Shown: piece after piece, positions 1 through 7,741 of the stretch
How the letters are laid out: each line of letters starts with the position of its first letter
Position numbering within the stretch: position 1 is the first letter of the stretch
Origin: Edaphobacter aggregans
Lineage (GTDB): Bacteria; Acidobacteriota; Terriglobia; Terriglobales; Acidobacteriaceae
NCBI GenBank assembly: GCA_022736715.1
Contig: DZDJ01000012.1
Location: 1-64,000, forward strand
Direction of reading: 5' to 3'
DNA: 64,000 bases
Notes under the pieces: model-generated
The model's database searches: none
What the model was told of the DNA's origin: nothing
What the model saw: only the letters and a program-made list of their open reading frames with translations
Program-made: the position numbers and the translations under genes

Positions 1-28
1 GCTCCTGGCCCCCATGGGGGCCAGGAGC
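1..28. terminator. Perfect GC-rich palindrome, probable terminator hairpin
   Basis: The first 28 bases are a perfect palindrome (arms GCTCCTGGCCCCC and its complement, essentially no loop), followed by A-rich sequence on the plus strand. It looks like the transcription end of a gene left of the window, but that gene is not visible and there is no clear T tract on the plus strand, so the direction is unknown. Confidence 0.5.
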
Positions 29-216
29 AAAACAACCCAAACCCAACAACCTTCCAGAGTAAGACGGAAGATCTAAAGTGCGAAAAACTCTGGACAGTAC
101 CCTGGACACTACCGCCGCTTTTGCTGCAGTTGAGTCAAATCCCATCCGCTGCTAAACTGGATCAAGTACGTCCCATCCGCGCTATGTTTTTACCGGGTAG
201 CGCAGCCACGCAGAGT

Positions 217-292
217 GGGGATATAGCTCAGTTGGGAGAGCGCATCGTTCGCAACGATGAGGTCGTCGGTTCGATCCCGACTATCTCCACCA
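217..292 (+). tRNA. tRNA-Ala (anticodon CGC)
   Basis: The sequence folds as a complete cloverleaf. The acceptor stem GGGGATA pairs with TATCTCC with one G-U pair. The D-arm has the usual AGCTCAGTTGGGAGAGC, and the anticodon stem CATCG/CGATG encloses TTCGCAA, so the anticodon is CGC and reads GCG (Ala). The T-arm is GTCGG-TTCGATC-CCGAC, and CCA is encoded at 290-292. It stands alone, upstream of and convergent with the OsmC gene. Confidence 0.95.
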
Positions 293-329
293 AATTCACT
301 CCAGATTTTCACGCAAAGCTTGCTGTCAA

Positions 330-349
330 TTGCACGGTTTTCCGTGCAA
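330..349 (+). terminator. Hairpin downstream of tRNA-Ala
   Basis: TTGCACGG-TTTT-CCGTGCAA forms a perfect 8-bp stem with a four-T loop, 38 bases after the tRNA and just before the convergent OsmC stop codon. There is no T tract after the stem, so it is either a weak terminator or a 3'-end stabilising hairpin. Confidence 0.4.
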
Positions 350-358
350 CTGCAGGGC

Positions 359-781
359 CTACACCCCTGCCTGTACCGGCGCTGCTGCGGAATTTTCCGT
401 GGCAATGGTTATTTTAGGCGGATGCATCAGGGTGTGATGAACCAGGCACTGGTGAGCGGCCGTCTGCATGCCGTCCAGATGCTCCTGCGGAAGGTCGACC
501 GGGGAGGTGATGACGATCTGAAAGTTTTCCAGCCGTGCCGGACCCTTCACTTTTTCCGCCTGCACACGGACGGACAGCCCTTCCTGAGCCAGGCCACGGC
601 GATGCAGATACTGTGCCGCATAAAACGCTGCGCAAGAGCCGAGCGAGGCCAGCAGCAACTCCGGCGGGGTCATGCCTTCGTCAAAGCCCCCGGCATTTTC
701 CGGCTGGTCGCTGATGATGGCGTGCTGTCGCGCTTTGATCTCAAACTGTACATCGCCCAGGTGCCGGACGGTGATTTCCAT
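359..781 (-). CDS. OsmC-family peroxiredoxin-like protein
   Basis: A 140-residue OsmC/Ohr-superfamily protein, the group of small cytosolic thiol peroxidases that reduce organic hydroperoxides. The family's two reactive cysteines are visible: one in the helix segment SLGSCAAFYAAQYL and one in HQCLVHHTL near the C-terminus. The start MEITVRHLG is chosen because GGGAGGAAATTGC lies directly upstream; the frame stays open for 30 more codons but those look like non-coding sequence. It lies 111 bases downstream of, and in the same direction as, the aldehyde dehydrogenase gene, so co-transcription is possible. The substrate cannot be told from sequence. Confidence 0.88.
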   Translation of the reverse strand: MEITVRHLGDVQFEIKARQHAIISDQPENAGGFDEGMTPPELLLASLGSCAAFYAAQYLHRRGLAQEGLSVRVQAEKVKGPARLENFQIVITSPVDLPQEHLDGMQTAAHQCLVHHTLMHPPKITIATENSAAAPVQAGV

Positions 782-892
782 GCAATTTCCTCCCGGCGGC
801 AGAACTCGCCTGGCTGCTGCCACTGTACTGAGTATATAGCTTTGCCGGCAGCAGTTACGTCCCCGCGCCAAAGCCGTGTCAAAGTCGGCGCC

Positions 893-2257
893 TCAGCCGA
901 TGACGACGGTCTTTGTGTTCAGGAATTCGCGGATGCCGATGGCGCTCAACTCGCGCCCGTAGCCGGAGGCCTTGATACCGCCAAAGGGCAGGCGCGCGTC
1001 GGAGGCGACCATGCGGTTCAGGAAGACGGAGCCGGCCTCAATTTCGTCGATCAGCCGTTTCTGCTCGGCGGGTTCGCGCGTCCAGGCGGAAGCGCCCAGA
1101 CCAAAGGGTGTATCGTTGGCCAGCGCAATGGCCTCGTCCAGATCCTTTGCGCGAAACAGCATGGCTACCGGGCCGAACAGCTCTTCGTAGAAGACCTTGG
1201 AGCTGCGTGGGACTTCTGCCAGCACGGTGGGTGTGTAAAAATTTCCGGGCCTGTCGATGCGCGAGCCGCCGGTCAGCAGTTTTGCGCCTGCCTGCACCGC
1301 CGCCTTCACCTGCGCGTCCAGCTTGTCCAGAATAGCGGGCGTGGCCAGCGGGCCAATGTCCGTGGATTCGTGCATGGGATCTCCAACGGTGAGCGCGGCC
1401 ATGGCGGCGGCAAATTTCTGCTCGAACTCGGCGTAGACTTCTTCGGCAACGATGAAACGCTTGGCGGCTATGCAGGACTGGCCGTTGTTGATGCAGCGGG
1501 CCTTCACGGCGGTCTGCACGGCGGCGTCCAGATCGGCGCTGGGCAGCACCAGAAAAGGATCGCTGCCGCCCAGTTCCAGCACGGATTTTTTGAGGAGAGA
1601 GCCCGCCTGCGCCCCTACGGCCCGGCCCGCCGGTTCGCTGCCCGTCAGGGTGACGGCGGCAATGGCCGGATGCTCCAGCACCTGCTCCACCTGGCCGGAC
1701 CCGATGAGGAGTGTCTGGAAAATGCCGCGCGGGAAGCCGGCGCGACGCACGAGTTCCTCAATCACCAGGGCGCACTGCGGCACATTGGACGCATGCTTCA
1801 GCAGGCCAACATTGCCCGCCATCAGCGCCGGGGCCAGAAAGCGAAAGACCTGCCAGAAAGGGAAGTTCCACGGCATGACGGCCAGCACCACACCCAGCGG
1901 CTGGTAGCGGACAAAGCTGCGCCTGGCCTCGGTGCGTACAGGCTCATCGGCCAGCATTTTAGCGGCGTGGTCGGCGTAGTAGCGGCAAACGGTGGCACAC
2001 TTCAGCGCTTCCTGCTGTGCTGCCTTGTAGGGCTTGCCCATCTCCAGCGTCATCAGGCGGGCCAGATCGGCGCTTTCATACTCCAGAATTCCGGCCAGCT
2101 TGCGCATCCAGCGGGCACGGTCCTCCATGGAGATGCTGCGGTAGCTGCGGAAGCTGTCGGCTGCCAGCGCGATCTTCTGCCCCAGCGCCTGCGCATCCAG
2201 CGGCTCGTAACTGCGGAGCAGTTCGCCATTTGCGGGATTGATGGATTGTATGGCCAT
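893..2257 (-). CDS. NAD(P)-dependent aldehyde dehydrogenase (succinate-semialdehyde dehydrogenase-like)
   Basis: A 454-residue aldehyde dehydrogenase oxidising an aldehyde to the acid. The general-base region (LELGGSDPFLVL) and the catalytic cysteine in NNGQSCIAAKRF are intact. The opening INPANGE, the WNFPFWQVFR segment and the length resemble the Sad/YneI subgroup of succinate-semialdehyde dehydrogenases, which would fit GABA breakdown together with the class III aminotransferase at 46590, but that gene is far away and the substrate is inferred only. No strong Shine-Dalgarno precedes the chosen ATG. A palindrome 58-72 bases upstream may be an operator. Confidence 0.88.
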   Translation of the reverse strand: MAIQSINPANGELLRSYEPLDAQALGQKIALAADSFRSYRSISMEDRARWMRKLAGILEYESADLARLMTLEMGKPYKAAQQEALKCATVCRYYADHAAKMLADEPVRTEARRSFVRYQPLGVVLAVMPWNFPFWQVFRFLAPALMAGNVGLLKHASNVPQCALVIEELVRRAGFPRGIFQTLLIGSGQVEQVLEHPAIAAVTLTGSEPAGRAVGAQAGSLLKKSVLELGGSDPFLVLPSADLDAAVQTAVKARCINNGQSCIAAKRFIVAEEVYAEFEQKFAAAMAALTVGDPMHESTDIGPLATPAILDKLDAQVKAAVQAGAKLLTGGSRIDRPGNFYTPTVLAEVPRSSKVFYEELFGPVAMLFRAKDLDEAIALANDTPFGLGASAWTREPAEQKRLIDEIEAGSVFLNRMVASDARLPFGGIKASGYGRELSAIGIREFLNTKTVVIG

Positions 2258-2314
2258 GGATACGTTGGTGGTCCGTGATGCGCTGTGTCCTGAAAATTCT
2301 ACCCCGGCACGGTA

Positions 2315-2329
2315 CTATCAGAATGATAG
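2315..2329 (-). promoter_or_regulatory. Palindrome upstream of the aldehyde dehydrogenase gene
   Basis: CTATCA-GAA-TGATAG is a perfect inverted repeat with a 3-base centre. Read toward the aldehyde dehydrogenase it lies about 17 bases upstream of a TAGAAT -10-like hexamer, about where a repressor would overlap the -35. The regulator is unknown. Confidence 0.35.
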
Positions 2330-2506
2330 CGAAATCAGACAACTGAGGACTGCCGGTGGCGCTGAAAGAGGTCGCCGCTGGCTGAATCGAAGAACGAGAT
2401 CGCTAGCAAATCTTAAAATGGACACTGGAAATGGACAGACGGCGAACTTCTCTTCTTCAGAATAGTACGCTGATTCGGAAGTAAGGGCTCCGTTTGTGAA
2501 TGGATT

Positions 2507-3850
2507 ATGCCTCGTACAAAGACTGTGAAAAAGACAACCTCCTCGAAGTCGGCTGGCCGTGCGGCGCAGTCGTTGCCTGCCTCCTCACCCGTAAAAGTGG
2601 CCCTGCTGGGCTTTGGCACGGTGGGCAGTTCTGTTGCCAAGGTGCTGGCCACGATGAAGTACTCCGGCCTGGAGCTGACGCATATTTACAACCGCGACGT
2701 GGAGCGCAAAAGGGCCTCCACCGCGGCCAAGGTGGTGCCGCCCACGGTGCAGTGGACGGAGAATATCCAGGATGTACTGCGGTCGGATGTGGATATTGTG
2801 GTGGAGCTGATGGGCGGGCTCGACCCGGCGGAGGGATGGCTGCGCAAGGTGTTGTCCTCCGGCAAGTCTGTGGTGACGGCCAATAAGCAACTGATTGCCT
2901 ATCGCGGAGCCAAGCTGGCACGCGTGGCCAGACAGAACCATGCGCAATTGCTCTACGGGGCTGCGGTGGCCGGCGGCGTGCCGGTGATTCCGGGCACGCA
3001 GCAGGGGTTGGGCGGCGATCGCATCACGCGGTTGAGCGGCATTGTGAACGGCACCTGCAACTACATCCTGAGCCGTATGGAGAGTGGAGCCGATTACGCA
3101 GAGGCGCTGGCCGATGCGCAGAAGCTGGGCTATGCTGAGGCGAATCCTTCGTCCGATGTGGATGGTTATGATGCTCGCGCCAAGCTGGTGATTCTGTCGC
3201 GCATTGCTCTGCATGCCGAGATTGACCCGGACGAGGTGAGTACGCAGAGCATCTCCAGTATTTCCGCGATTGACTTTGCCTACGCGCGCGAGCTGAACTG
3301 CACCATCCGGCAAATTTCCCGTGCACAGGTAGAAGGCAGCACGGTGCGGGCGCGGGTGGCTCCCATGCTGGTACCCAAAACATCGCCGATGGCATGGTCG
3401 CATGGCACGCAGAACATGGTGGTGACCAGCGGCGAGTTTGGCGGCGACGTGGTCTTCTCTGGCCATGGCGCGGGCGGACATCCTACGGCGGTGGCGGTTG
3501 TTTCAGACATTCTGGCCGTGGCGCAGCGCTGCCACGCGGTGGAGTTGCCGGTGCGCCGCCGCACGGTGACCAGCGAAGTGGTGGCGCCGCATTATCTGCG
3601 CTTTGTGGTGCACGATCAGCCGGGCATCATTATGGGCATTGCTGGTGCGCTGGCCAGGGTCGGCATCAATATAGACTCCATTTTGCAACACGCGGGACAC
3701 CCCAAGAACCGGCTGCCCTTTGTGGTCACCGTGGAGCCGTGTCTGAATACCACGCTGGAAAAGGCGCTGCGCGCGATTGCCAAGATGGACTTTATTCTGG
3801 AGAAGCCGGTCAGCCTGCAGATTCTGGCGCCAGATGAGAAGGACGAATAA
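2507..3850 (+). CDS. hom: Homoserine dehydrogenase
   Basis: A 447-residue homoserine dehydrogenase that reduces aspartate semialdehyde to homoserine, the branch point to methionine and threonine. After a Lys/Ser-rich leader of about 28 residues comes the NAD(P)-binding loop GFGTVGSSVAKVL. The family core (SGIVNGTCNYIL, SSDVDGYDARAKL) follows, and a C-terminal ACT domain (LRFVVHDQPGIIMGIAGAL) is normally used for end-product feedback. The length is that of full ACT-containing enzymes. It is transcribed away from the aldehyde dehydrogenase gene and appears monocistronic. A MITE-like element starts 24 bases after its stop codon. Confidence 0.95.
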   Translation: MPRTKTVKKTTSSKSAGRAAQSLPASSPVKVALLGFGTVGSSVAKVLATMKYSGLELTHIYNRDVERKRASTAAKVVPPTVQWTENIQDVLRSDVDIVVELMGGLDPAEGWLRKVLSSGKSVVTANKQLIAYRGAKLARVARQNHAQLLYGAAVAGGVPVIPGTQQGLGGDRITRLSGIVNGTCNYILSRMESGADYAEALADAQKLGYAEANPSSDVDGYDARAKLVILSRIALHAEIDPDEVSTQSISSISAIDFAYARELNCTIRQISRAQVEGSTVRARVAPMLVPKTSPMAWSHGTQNMVVTSGEFGGDVVFSGHGAGGHPTAVAVVSDILAVAQRCHAVELPVRRRTVTSEVVAPHYLRFVVHDQPGIIMGIAGALARVGINIDSILQHAGHPKNRLPFVVTVEPCLNTTLEKALRAIAKMDFILEKPVSLQILAPDEKDE

Positions 3851-3873
3851 GAGCAGCCAGAAAGCGACTTCGT

Positions 3874-3990
3874 TATAGCGGTTTTCCAGTTGGTGTAGAG
3901 GGAACGTGATGCCTTGAAATGGCTTTTTTCTCAAGAAAAAGCCATCCTGCATATTTCTGGAAACTCCACGAAAACTGGAGAACCGCTATA
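3874..3990 (-). repeat. MITE-like element, family 1, copy 1
   Basis: A 117-bp element bounded by TATAGCGGTTTTCCAGTT and the near-perfect complement of it at the right end. A central hairpin is built from GGCTTTTT and AAAAAGCC. It is the inverted orientation of copies at 7453 and 30878, which match it over the full length. The termini read as TA-TAGCGG...CCGCTA-TA, which is what insertion at a TA dinucleotide would give. No coding capacity. Confidence 0.85.
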
Positions 3991-4073
3991 GAAGTCCCCC
4001 AAACCGCAGGTGCTTCCACGTCTGAAACAGATGGCACGAATACAGCGGGAATTATTGGCAGCGATATAGAGAA

Positions 4074-4119
4074 AAGCCAATGCCCTGCGGCGGTGGCCCC
4101 CACTGCAGGGCATTGGCTT
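4074..4119 (-). terminator. Rho-independent terminator of the secreted ABM-like gene
   Basis: A 15-bp perfect stem, AAGCCAATGCCCTGC with its complement, separated by 16 bases. On the minus strand it is followed by TTTTCTC. It begins two bases after the stop codon of the minus-strand gene ending at 4121. Confidence 0.85.
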
Positions 4120-4120
4120 G

Positions 4121-4954
4121 TTATTGCTGGTTCCAGAAGGCGGGAGCGGCGGCCTTCCATTGGTCAGAGACGTAGCTCATCTTCGGATTGAAGGCAAAGA
4201 GGTTAGTCTGGGTGGACTCAAGGCAGGCCGCAGCCAGATCTGCTGCGGCTTTCCGGTCGCTCTCGCTCATTACTGCCTTAAGATGCTCCGAATCGCCCAT
4301 GCTCCGGTCCACTTCGGCCAGAGATTTCATGGGCGTGATGATGATGTAGACTCCACCGTTGTTCGCTCCATACATGCTCTCAAAGGTGGCCCAGTGCGCT
4401 GTGGGAGAGGCCTTTTCATAGGCGCTCTGGTAGATCTTGACGAGCGCATCCCAGTCCTTCTGGTGGCCGGGGCGAACCACGACCATGGAGATTTCAAAGT
4501 ATCGCATTTCGGCAATTTTCACGGCAGCGCGCAGGCTGTAGTCCTTCCGGTAGACAAAAGCACTGGTCCCATATTTGCTGAGCAGTTCTCCGTCCGCGGC
4601 ACTGGCGCTGTCCAACGCCGCAGACAAGGTTGCATCCTTGTGCATGGCCAGGTTGTCCTTCTCCCAGGCCTCAAAGGAATCGTAGGCAATGAAAAACAGC
4701 GAGCGCGCCGGGCCGGTCAGCGAGTCTGCTGCAAAGTAGTGCGTTGGCCATTTGGCGTTTGTCAGGGCCTGCACAAAGACGCTTTCCGTTTTTTCGTGCA
4801 TGCTGGCGGTTTTACCCGGCTTCAGATACTCGCGGACGATGACCATTACCTTGGGCGGTGGCGTTGTTCCGGTGGGTGCTTCCTGTGCGGATGCGTTGGG
4901 GGTAGCTGCGCAGATGCTGCACAGCACCAGAGAAAGAGCAATCAGGTTTTTCAT
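4121..4954 (-). CDS. Secreted protein with dimeric alpha-beta barrel (ABM-like) repeats
   Basis: A 277-residue exported protein of unknown function. The start MKNLIALSLVLCSIC is chosen because GGAGGCAAAGCAGCC precedes it and because it begins a classical signal peptide ending near ASAQ. The mature part has two similar halves with the look of dimeric alpha-beta barrel/ABM-type domains: one beginning VMVIVREYLKPGK, the second around MRYFEISMVVVRPGHQKDW. Such proteins are common in Acidobacteria without a known reaction. It is a single gene with its own terminator. The domain assignment is from general fold features, not from a search. Confidence 0.7.
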   Translation of the reverse strand: MKNLIALSLVLCSICAATPNASAQEAPTGTTPPPKVMVIVREYLKPGKTASMHEKTESVFVQALTNAKWPTHYFAADSLTGPARSLFFIAYDSFEAWEKDNLAMHKDATLSAALDSASAADGELLSKYGTSAFVYRKDYSLRAAVKIAEMRYFEISMVVVRPGHQKDWDALVKIYQSAYEKASPTAHWATFESMYGANNGGVYIIITPMKSLAEVDRSMGDSEHLKAVMSESDRKAAADLAAACLESTQTNLFAFNPKMSYVSDQWKAAAPAFWNQQ

Positions 4955-5240
4955 GGCTGCTTTGCCTCCTGGGCAAACGGGATGAAGCCGGTTTCTGCAA
5001 AGAAACGTAGCGGAAAGAAGCATCAGGAAGATGGCAGGCCAATATCGGCAGGGACTGGGGAAACGGGCGCAGGGCAACACCAGTGCAGACTTTCATTCTC
5101 GACACCTTCTGCTTTTCCGGGAGAGCAGGGGTACCGCCATTCCCGGAATCAGGAGAACGTCCTCCTGACCACCAGGGATTGAATTGGCGCAAAACTGAAA
5201 AAGCTCCGTGCGGGATGCAAGCATGAGCCAAAAACGGCTA

Positions 5241-5269
5241 ATTATACAATATAAGTAAAGTATACTTTA
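5241..5269 (-). promoter_or_regulatory. AT-rich promoter-like site with 14-bp palindrome
   Basis: Within the 365-base gap 4955-5319, the minus strand has a perfect TATAAT hexamer (5241-5246) just downstream of the perfect palindrome TAAAGTATACTTTA (5256-5269). Together they look like a -10 box with an overlapping operator for the secreted ABM-like gene, giving a leader of about 280 bases. The leader also contains a 7-bp hairpin (TCAGGAG/CTCCTGA). The rest of the gap shows no recognisable gene. Confidence 0.4.
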
Positions 5270-5319
5270 ACTAAATTTGCATTTTAGTTCGTTTTTGAGT
5301 TTCTCCCGTCTATTTCGCG

Positions 5320-6669
5320 CTACCCTTTCGCCAGATACACAAAGCGCAGCGCAAACAGGATCGCCAGCAGATACAGCATCCAGTCCTGTTTGCGGAAGCG
5401 GCCGCTCAGGACTTGCAGCAGTGCATACGACGTCATGCCAAAGCTGAGGCCGTTGGCAATGGAGTAGGTCAGCGGAATGGTGACCAGCGTAAGAAAGGCA
5501 GGAATCGCCACCAGCGGATTGCTCCATTCAATGTCGCTGACCGAGGCCAGCATCAGGCCGCCCACAATGATCAGTGCCGGAGAGGTGGCAGCCGAAGGAA
5601 TAGCGCCCACCAGCGGAGCCACAAACAGCGCGCACAGAAAGAGGAAGCCCGTCACAATCGCCGTCACTCCCGTGCGTCCGCCCGCCGCTACGCCCGCGCT
5701 GGACTCCACATAGCTGCACACCGTGCTGGTGCCCACCAGTGACCCGGCAATGGTGGCCGTGGCATCGGCAAAAAAGATGCGGCTCAGGCGCGGAATCGTG
5801 TGGTCCGCCTCAATCAGCCCGGCCTTCTGCGTGACGGCAACCAGCGTGCCGATATTGTCGAACAGATCGACAAAAAGAAATACGAAGATGATCTCAAAAA
5901 GACCCACATGGACAGCGCTGCGCAGATCCAGCTTGAAGGTGGTGGCCGTAATCTCCACCAGGCGATAGCTCTCTGGATGCCAGTGCACCTGGCCCAAAAT
6001 GTATCCCGTCAGCGTGGTGCCCAGAATGCCGATCAGCATGGAGGCGCGCACGCGAAAGACCTGCAACACCGCAATCAGCATCAGCCCGAAAAGCGCCAGT
6101 GCCGTCTGTGGATTGCGCAGGTTGCCCAGCCCCACCAGCGTCGCCGGATTGGCCACGATAATGCCCGCGTTGCGCAGCCCTATGAACGCGATAAACAGCC
6201 CCACCCCGCCCGCCAGCGCTGCGTGCAACTGATGCGGAATGGCGCCGACCAGCATCTGCCGGATGCCACCAAAGGTGAGCAGCAGAAAAATCACGCCGGA
6301 GATGAAAACCGCACCCAGCGCCGTCTGCCACGGCACTCCCATCCCCTGCACCACGGAATAGGTGAAGTACGCATTCAGCCCCATGCCCGGAGCCATGGCA
6401 ATGGGATACTTCGCCAGGGCGCCCATCAAAAAACTGCCCAGCGCGGCGGAAAAACACGTGGCCGCCGTCACCGCGGCAATCGGCATTCCGGTTTCGTGCA
6501 GGATGGAGGGGTTCACGAAGACGATGTACGCCATCGTGATGAAGGTCGTCAGCCCGGCCAGCACCTCCGTGCGCCAGGTGGTGCCAAGAGCGGCAAATTC
6601 AAAGTACTGCTCCAGGGCAGCAACAAGGCCGCTCTGTTTTTTTCGGGTCATCGTGGCATTGGTCGGCAT
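5320..6669 (-). CDS. NCS2-family (AzgA-type) purine permease
   Basis: A 449-residue polytopic inner-membrane transporter of the AzgA branch of the NCS2 family, which takes up hypoxanthine, guanine or adenine by proton symport. Supporting features are the opening TTFITMAYIVFVNPSIL, the conserved MAPGMGLNAYFTY in the substrate path, LFDNIGTLVAVTQKAG and about a dozen hydrophobic segments; length is typical. No strong ribosome-binding site precedes the ATG; MTRKKQSG six codons later is an alternative start. There is no purine-metabolism gene beside it, so the exact base transported is not inferred. Confidence 0.9.
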   Translation of the reverse strand: MPTNATMTRKKQSGLVAALEQYFEFAALGTTWRTEVLAGLTTFITMAYIVFVNPSILHETGMPIAAVTAATCFSAALGSFLMGALAKYPIAMAPGMGLNAYFTYSVVQGMGVPWQTALGAVFISGVIFLLLTFGGIRQMLVGAIPHQLHAALAGGVGLFIAFIGLRNAGIIVANPATLVGLGNLRNPQTALALFGLMLIAVLQVFRVRASMLIGILGTTLTGYILGQVHWHPESYRLVEITATTFKLDLRSAVHVGLFEIIFVFLFVDLFDNIGTLVAVTQKAGLIEADHTIPRLSRIFFADATATIAGSLVGTSTVCSYVESSAGVAAGGRTGVTAIVTGFLFLCALFVAPLVGAIPSAATSPALIIVGGLMLASVSDIEWSNPLVAIPAFLTLVTIPLTYSIANGLSFGMTSYALLQVLSGRFRKQDWMLYLLAILFALRFVYLAKG

Positions 6670-6777
6670 TGGTTATGGGTGCGTTGAATGTTATGTTGAA
6701 AGCAAGGGCCGTGATGGCTAGTCTACACAGGGCACGGCGGAATTGCCGACAGAAAATCCAACCAGTCTGGAAGAAAT

Positions 6778-7314
6778 ATGCAGCCAAACCCGGAGTCCAC
6801 AGTGAAATCTGCCCTGACGGCCGGCCAGATCAAGGAACTGCTTCATCTTGTGCCCCATCCGTGCGAAGGCGGCTGGTTCGTGCGCACCTATGAGTCAGGC
6901 GAAATGCTTGCGCCAGCCGCACTTGATGCGCGCTACAACGGTCCGCGCAGAACAGGCACCGCAATCTATTACCTGCTGGAGCCGGACACCTTCTCCGAAA
7001 TGCACCTGCTGCAGTCCGATGAGATTTTCCACTTCTACCTGGGCGACCCGGTGGAACTGGTGCAACTGCTGCCCGACGGCAGCGGAACCATCACACTGCT
7101 GGGCAACGATCTGGCAGCCGGTCAAACGCCGCAGGCGGTAGTGCCCCGGCAGGTGTGGCAAGGATCCCGGCTGGTTCGCGGCGGCCGTTTTGCTCTGCTG
7201 GGCTGCACCGTGGCTCCCGGTTTTGAGTTTGCCGACTACGCCAGCGGCACCCGCGACGAACTTTGCGCCCGCTGGCCTGCATACCGGGAGCAGATTCTTC
7301 AATTGACCCGGTAA
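6778..7314 (+). CDS. Cupin-family protein of the DUF985 type
   Basis: A 178-residue single-domain cupin. The DUF985 hallmarks are present: the start LVPHPCEGGWFVRTYES, the TAIYYLLEPDTFSEMHLLQSDEIFHFYLGDP barrel strand region with its histidines and glutamate, and PRQVWQGSRL near the end. Proteins of this family resemble seed storage and epimerase cupins but have no agreed function. The start is supported by GGAAGAAAT five bases upstream. It is divergent from the purine permease; the gap of 108 bases must hold both promoters. Confidence 0.85.
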   Translation: MQPNPESTVKSALTAGQIKELLHLVPHPCEGGWFVRTYESGEMLAPAALDARYNGPRRTGTAIYYLLEPDTFSEMHLLQSDEIFHFYLGDPVELVQLLPDGSGTITLLGNDLAAGQTPQAVVPRQVWQGSRLVRGGRFALLGCTVAPGFEFADYASGTRDELCARWPAYREQILQLTR

Positions 7315-7382
7315 GCTGCGCAGCTCATCTTATAAGACCAACGGGGCCGACAAGCTCTTCCTCAGAGCCTGTTCACGATCTT

Positions 7383-7741
7383 CTGAGTAGAAGAACCAGG
7401 AAGGCAAGGTGGTTGCGTCCTTGGTTGGATCGGGCCTCGCCAACCGATTTTTTATAGCGGTTCTCCAGTTTTCGTGGAGTTTCCAGGAATATGCAGGACG
7501 GCTTTTTCTTGAGAAAAAAGCCGGTTCAGGGCATCACGTTCCCTCTACACCAACTGGAAAACCGCTATAAGGCCCGCTCCAGAACGCTGATACCGTCCGA
7601 ACCGGACCCGCTCCACCTGGCAAAGTACGAATGCACCATGCGCCACTTGGGAAATCCATCGGGAAGCATACGCCACTGGCAGCCGCTCTTGAGCAGGTAC
7701 GACACTGCATTGAATACTTTGAGAATATAGAGCACTACGGC
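7383..7741 (-). mobile_element. Decayed IS5-type transposase remnant, split by a MITE-like element
   Basis: Read on the minus strand, 7741-7570 encodes the N-terminal part of an IS5-family transposase (LLKSGCQWRMLPDGFPKW, then FARWSGSGSDGISVLERAL). This reading stops exactly where the family-1 repeat begins. On the far side of the repeat, from about 7450 down, the coding resembles the continuation of the same transposase (SVGEARSNQGRNHLAFLV) before reaching a stop. No terminal inverted repeats or catalytic DDE triad survive. The remnant abuts the stop codon of the LssY_C gene at 7742. Confidence 0.75.
7453..7569 (+). repeat. MITE-like element, family 1, copy 2
   Basis: A 117-bp copy of the family, in inverted orientation to the copy at 3874. 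It begins TATAGCGGTTCTCCAGTT and ends in AACCGCTATA. The central hairpin is GGCTTTTTCTTGAG / AAAAAAGCC. It lies inside the IS5-type transposase remnant; removing it and one TA restores continuity of the flanks apart from a one-base frame difference in an A run. This is direct evidence that the family has moved. Confidence 0.88.

Noticed and set aside
257-2278. A 673-codon open frame on the plus strand
   Set aside because: It runs antisense through the OsmC and aldehyde dehydrogenase genes and encodes low-complexity Gly/Gln/Ala/Arg sequence without motifs; such mirror frames are normal in GC-rich genes.
7500-7569. Short conserved peptide shared by loci near 3.9 kb and 7.5 kb (begins MQDGFFLRKKP)
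   Set aside because: The similarity is fully explained by the family-1 DNA repeat; it is not a conserved gene.
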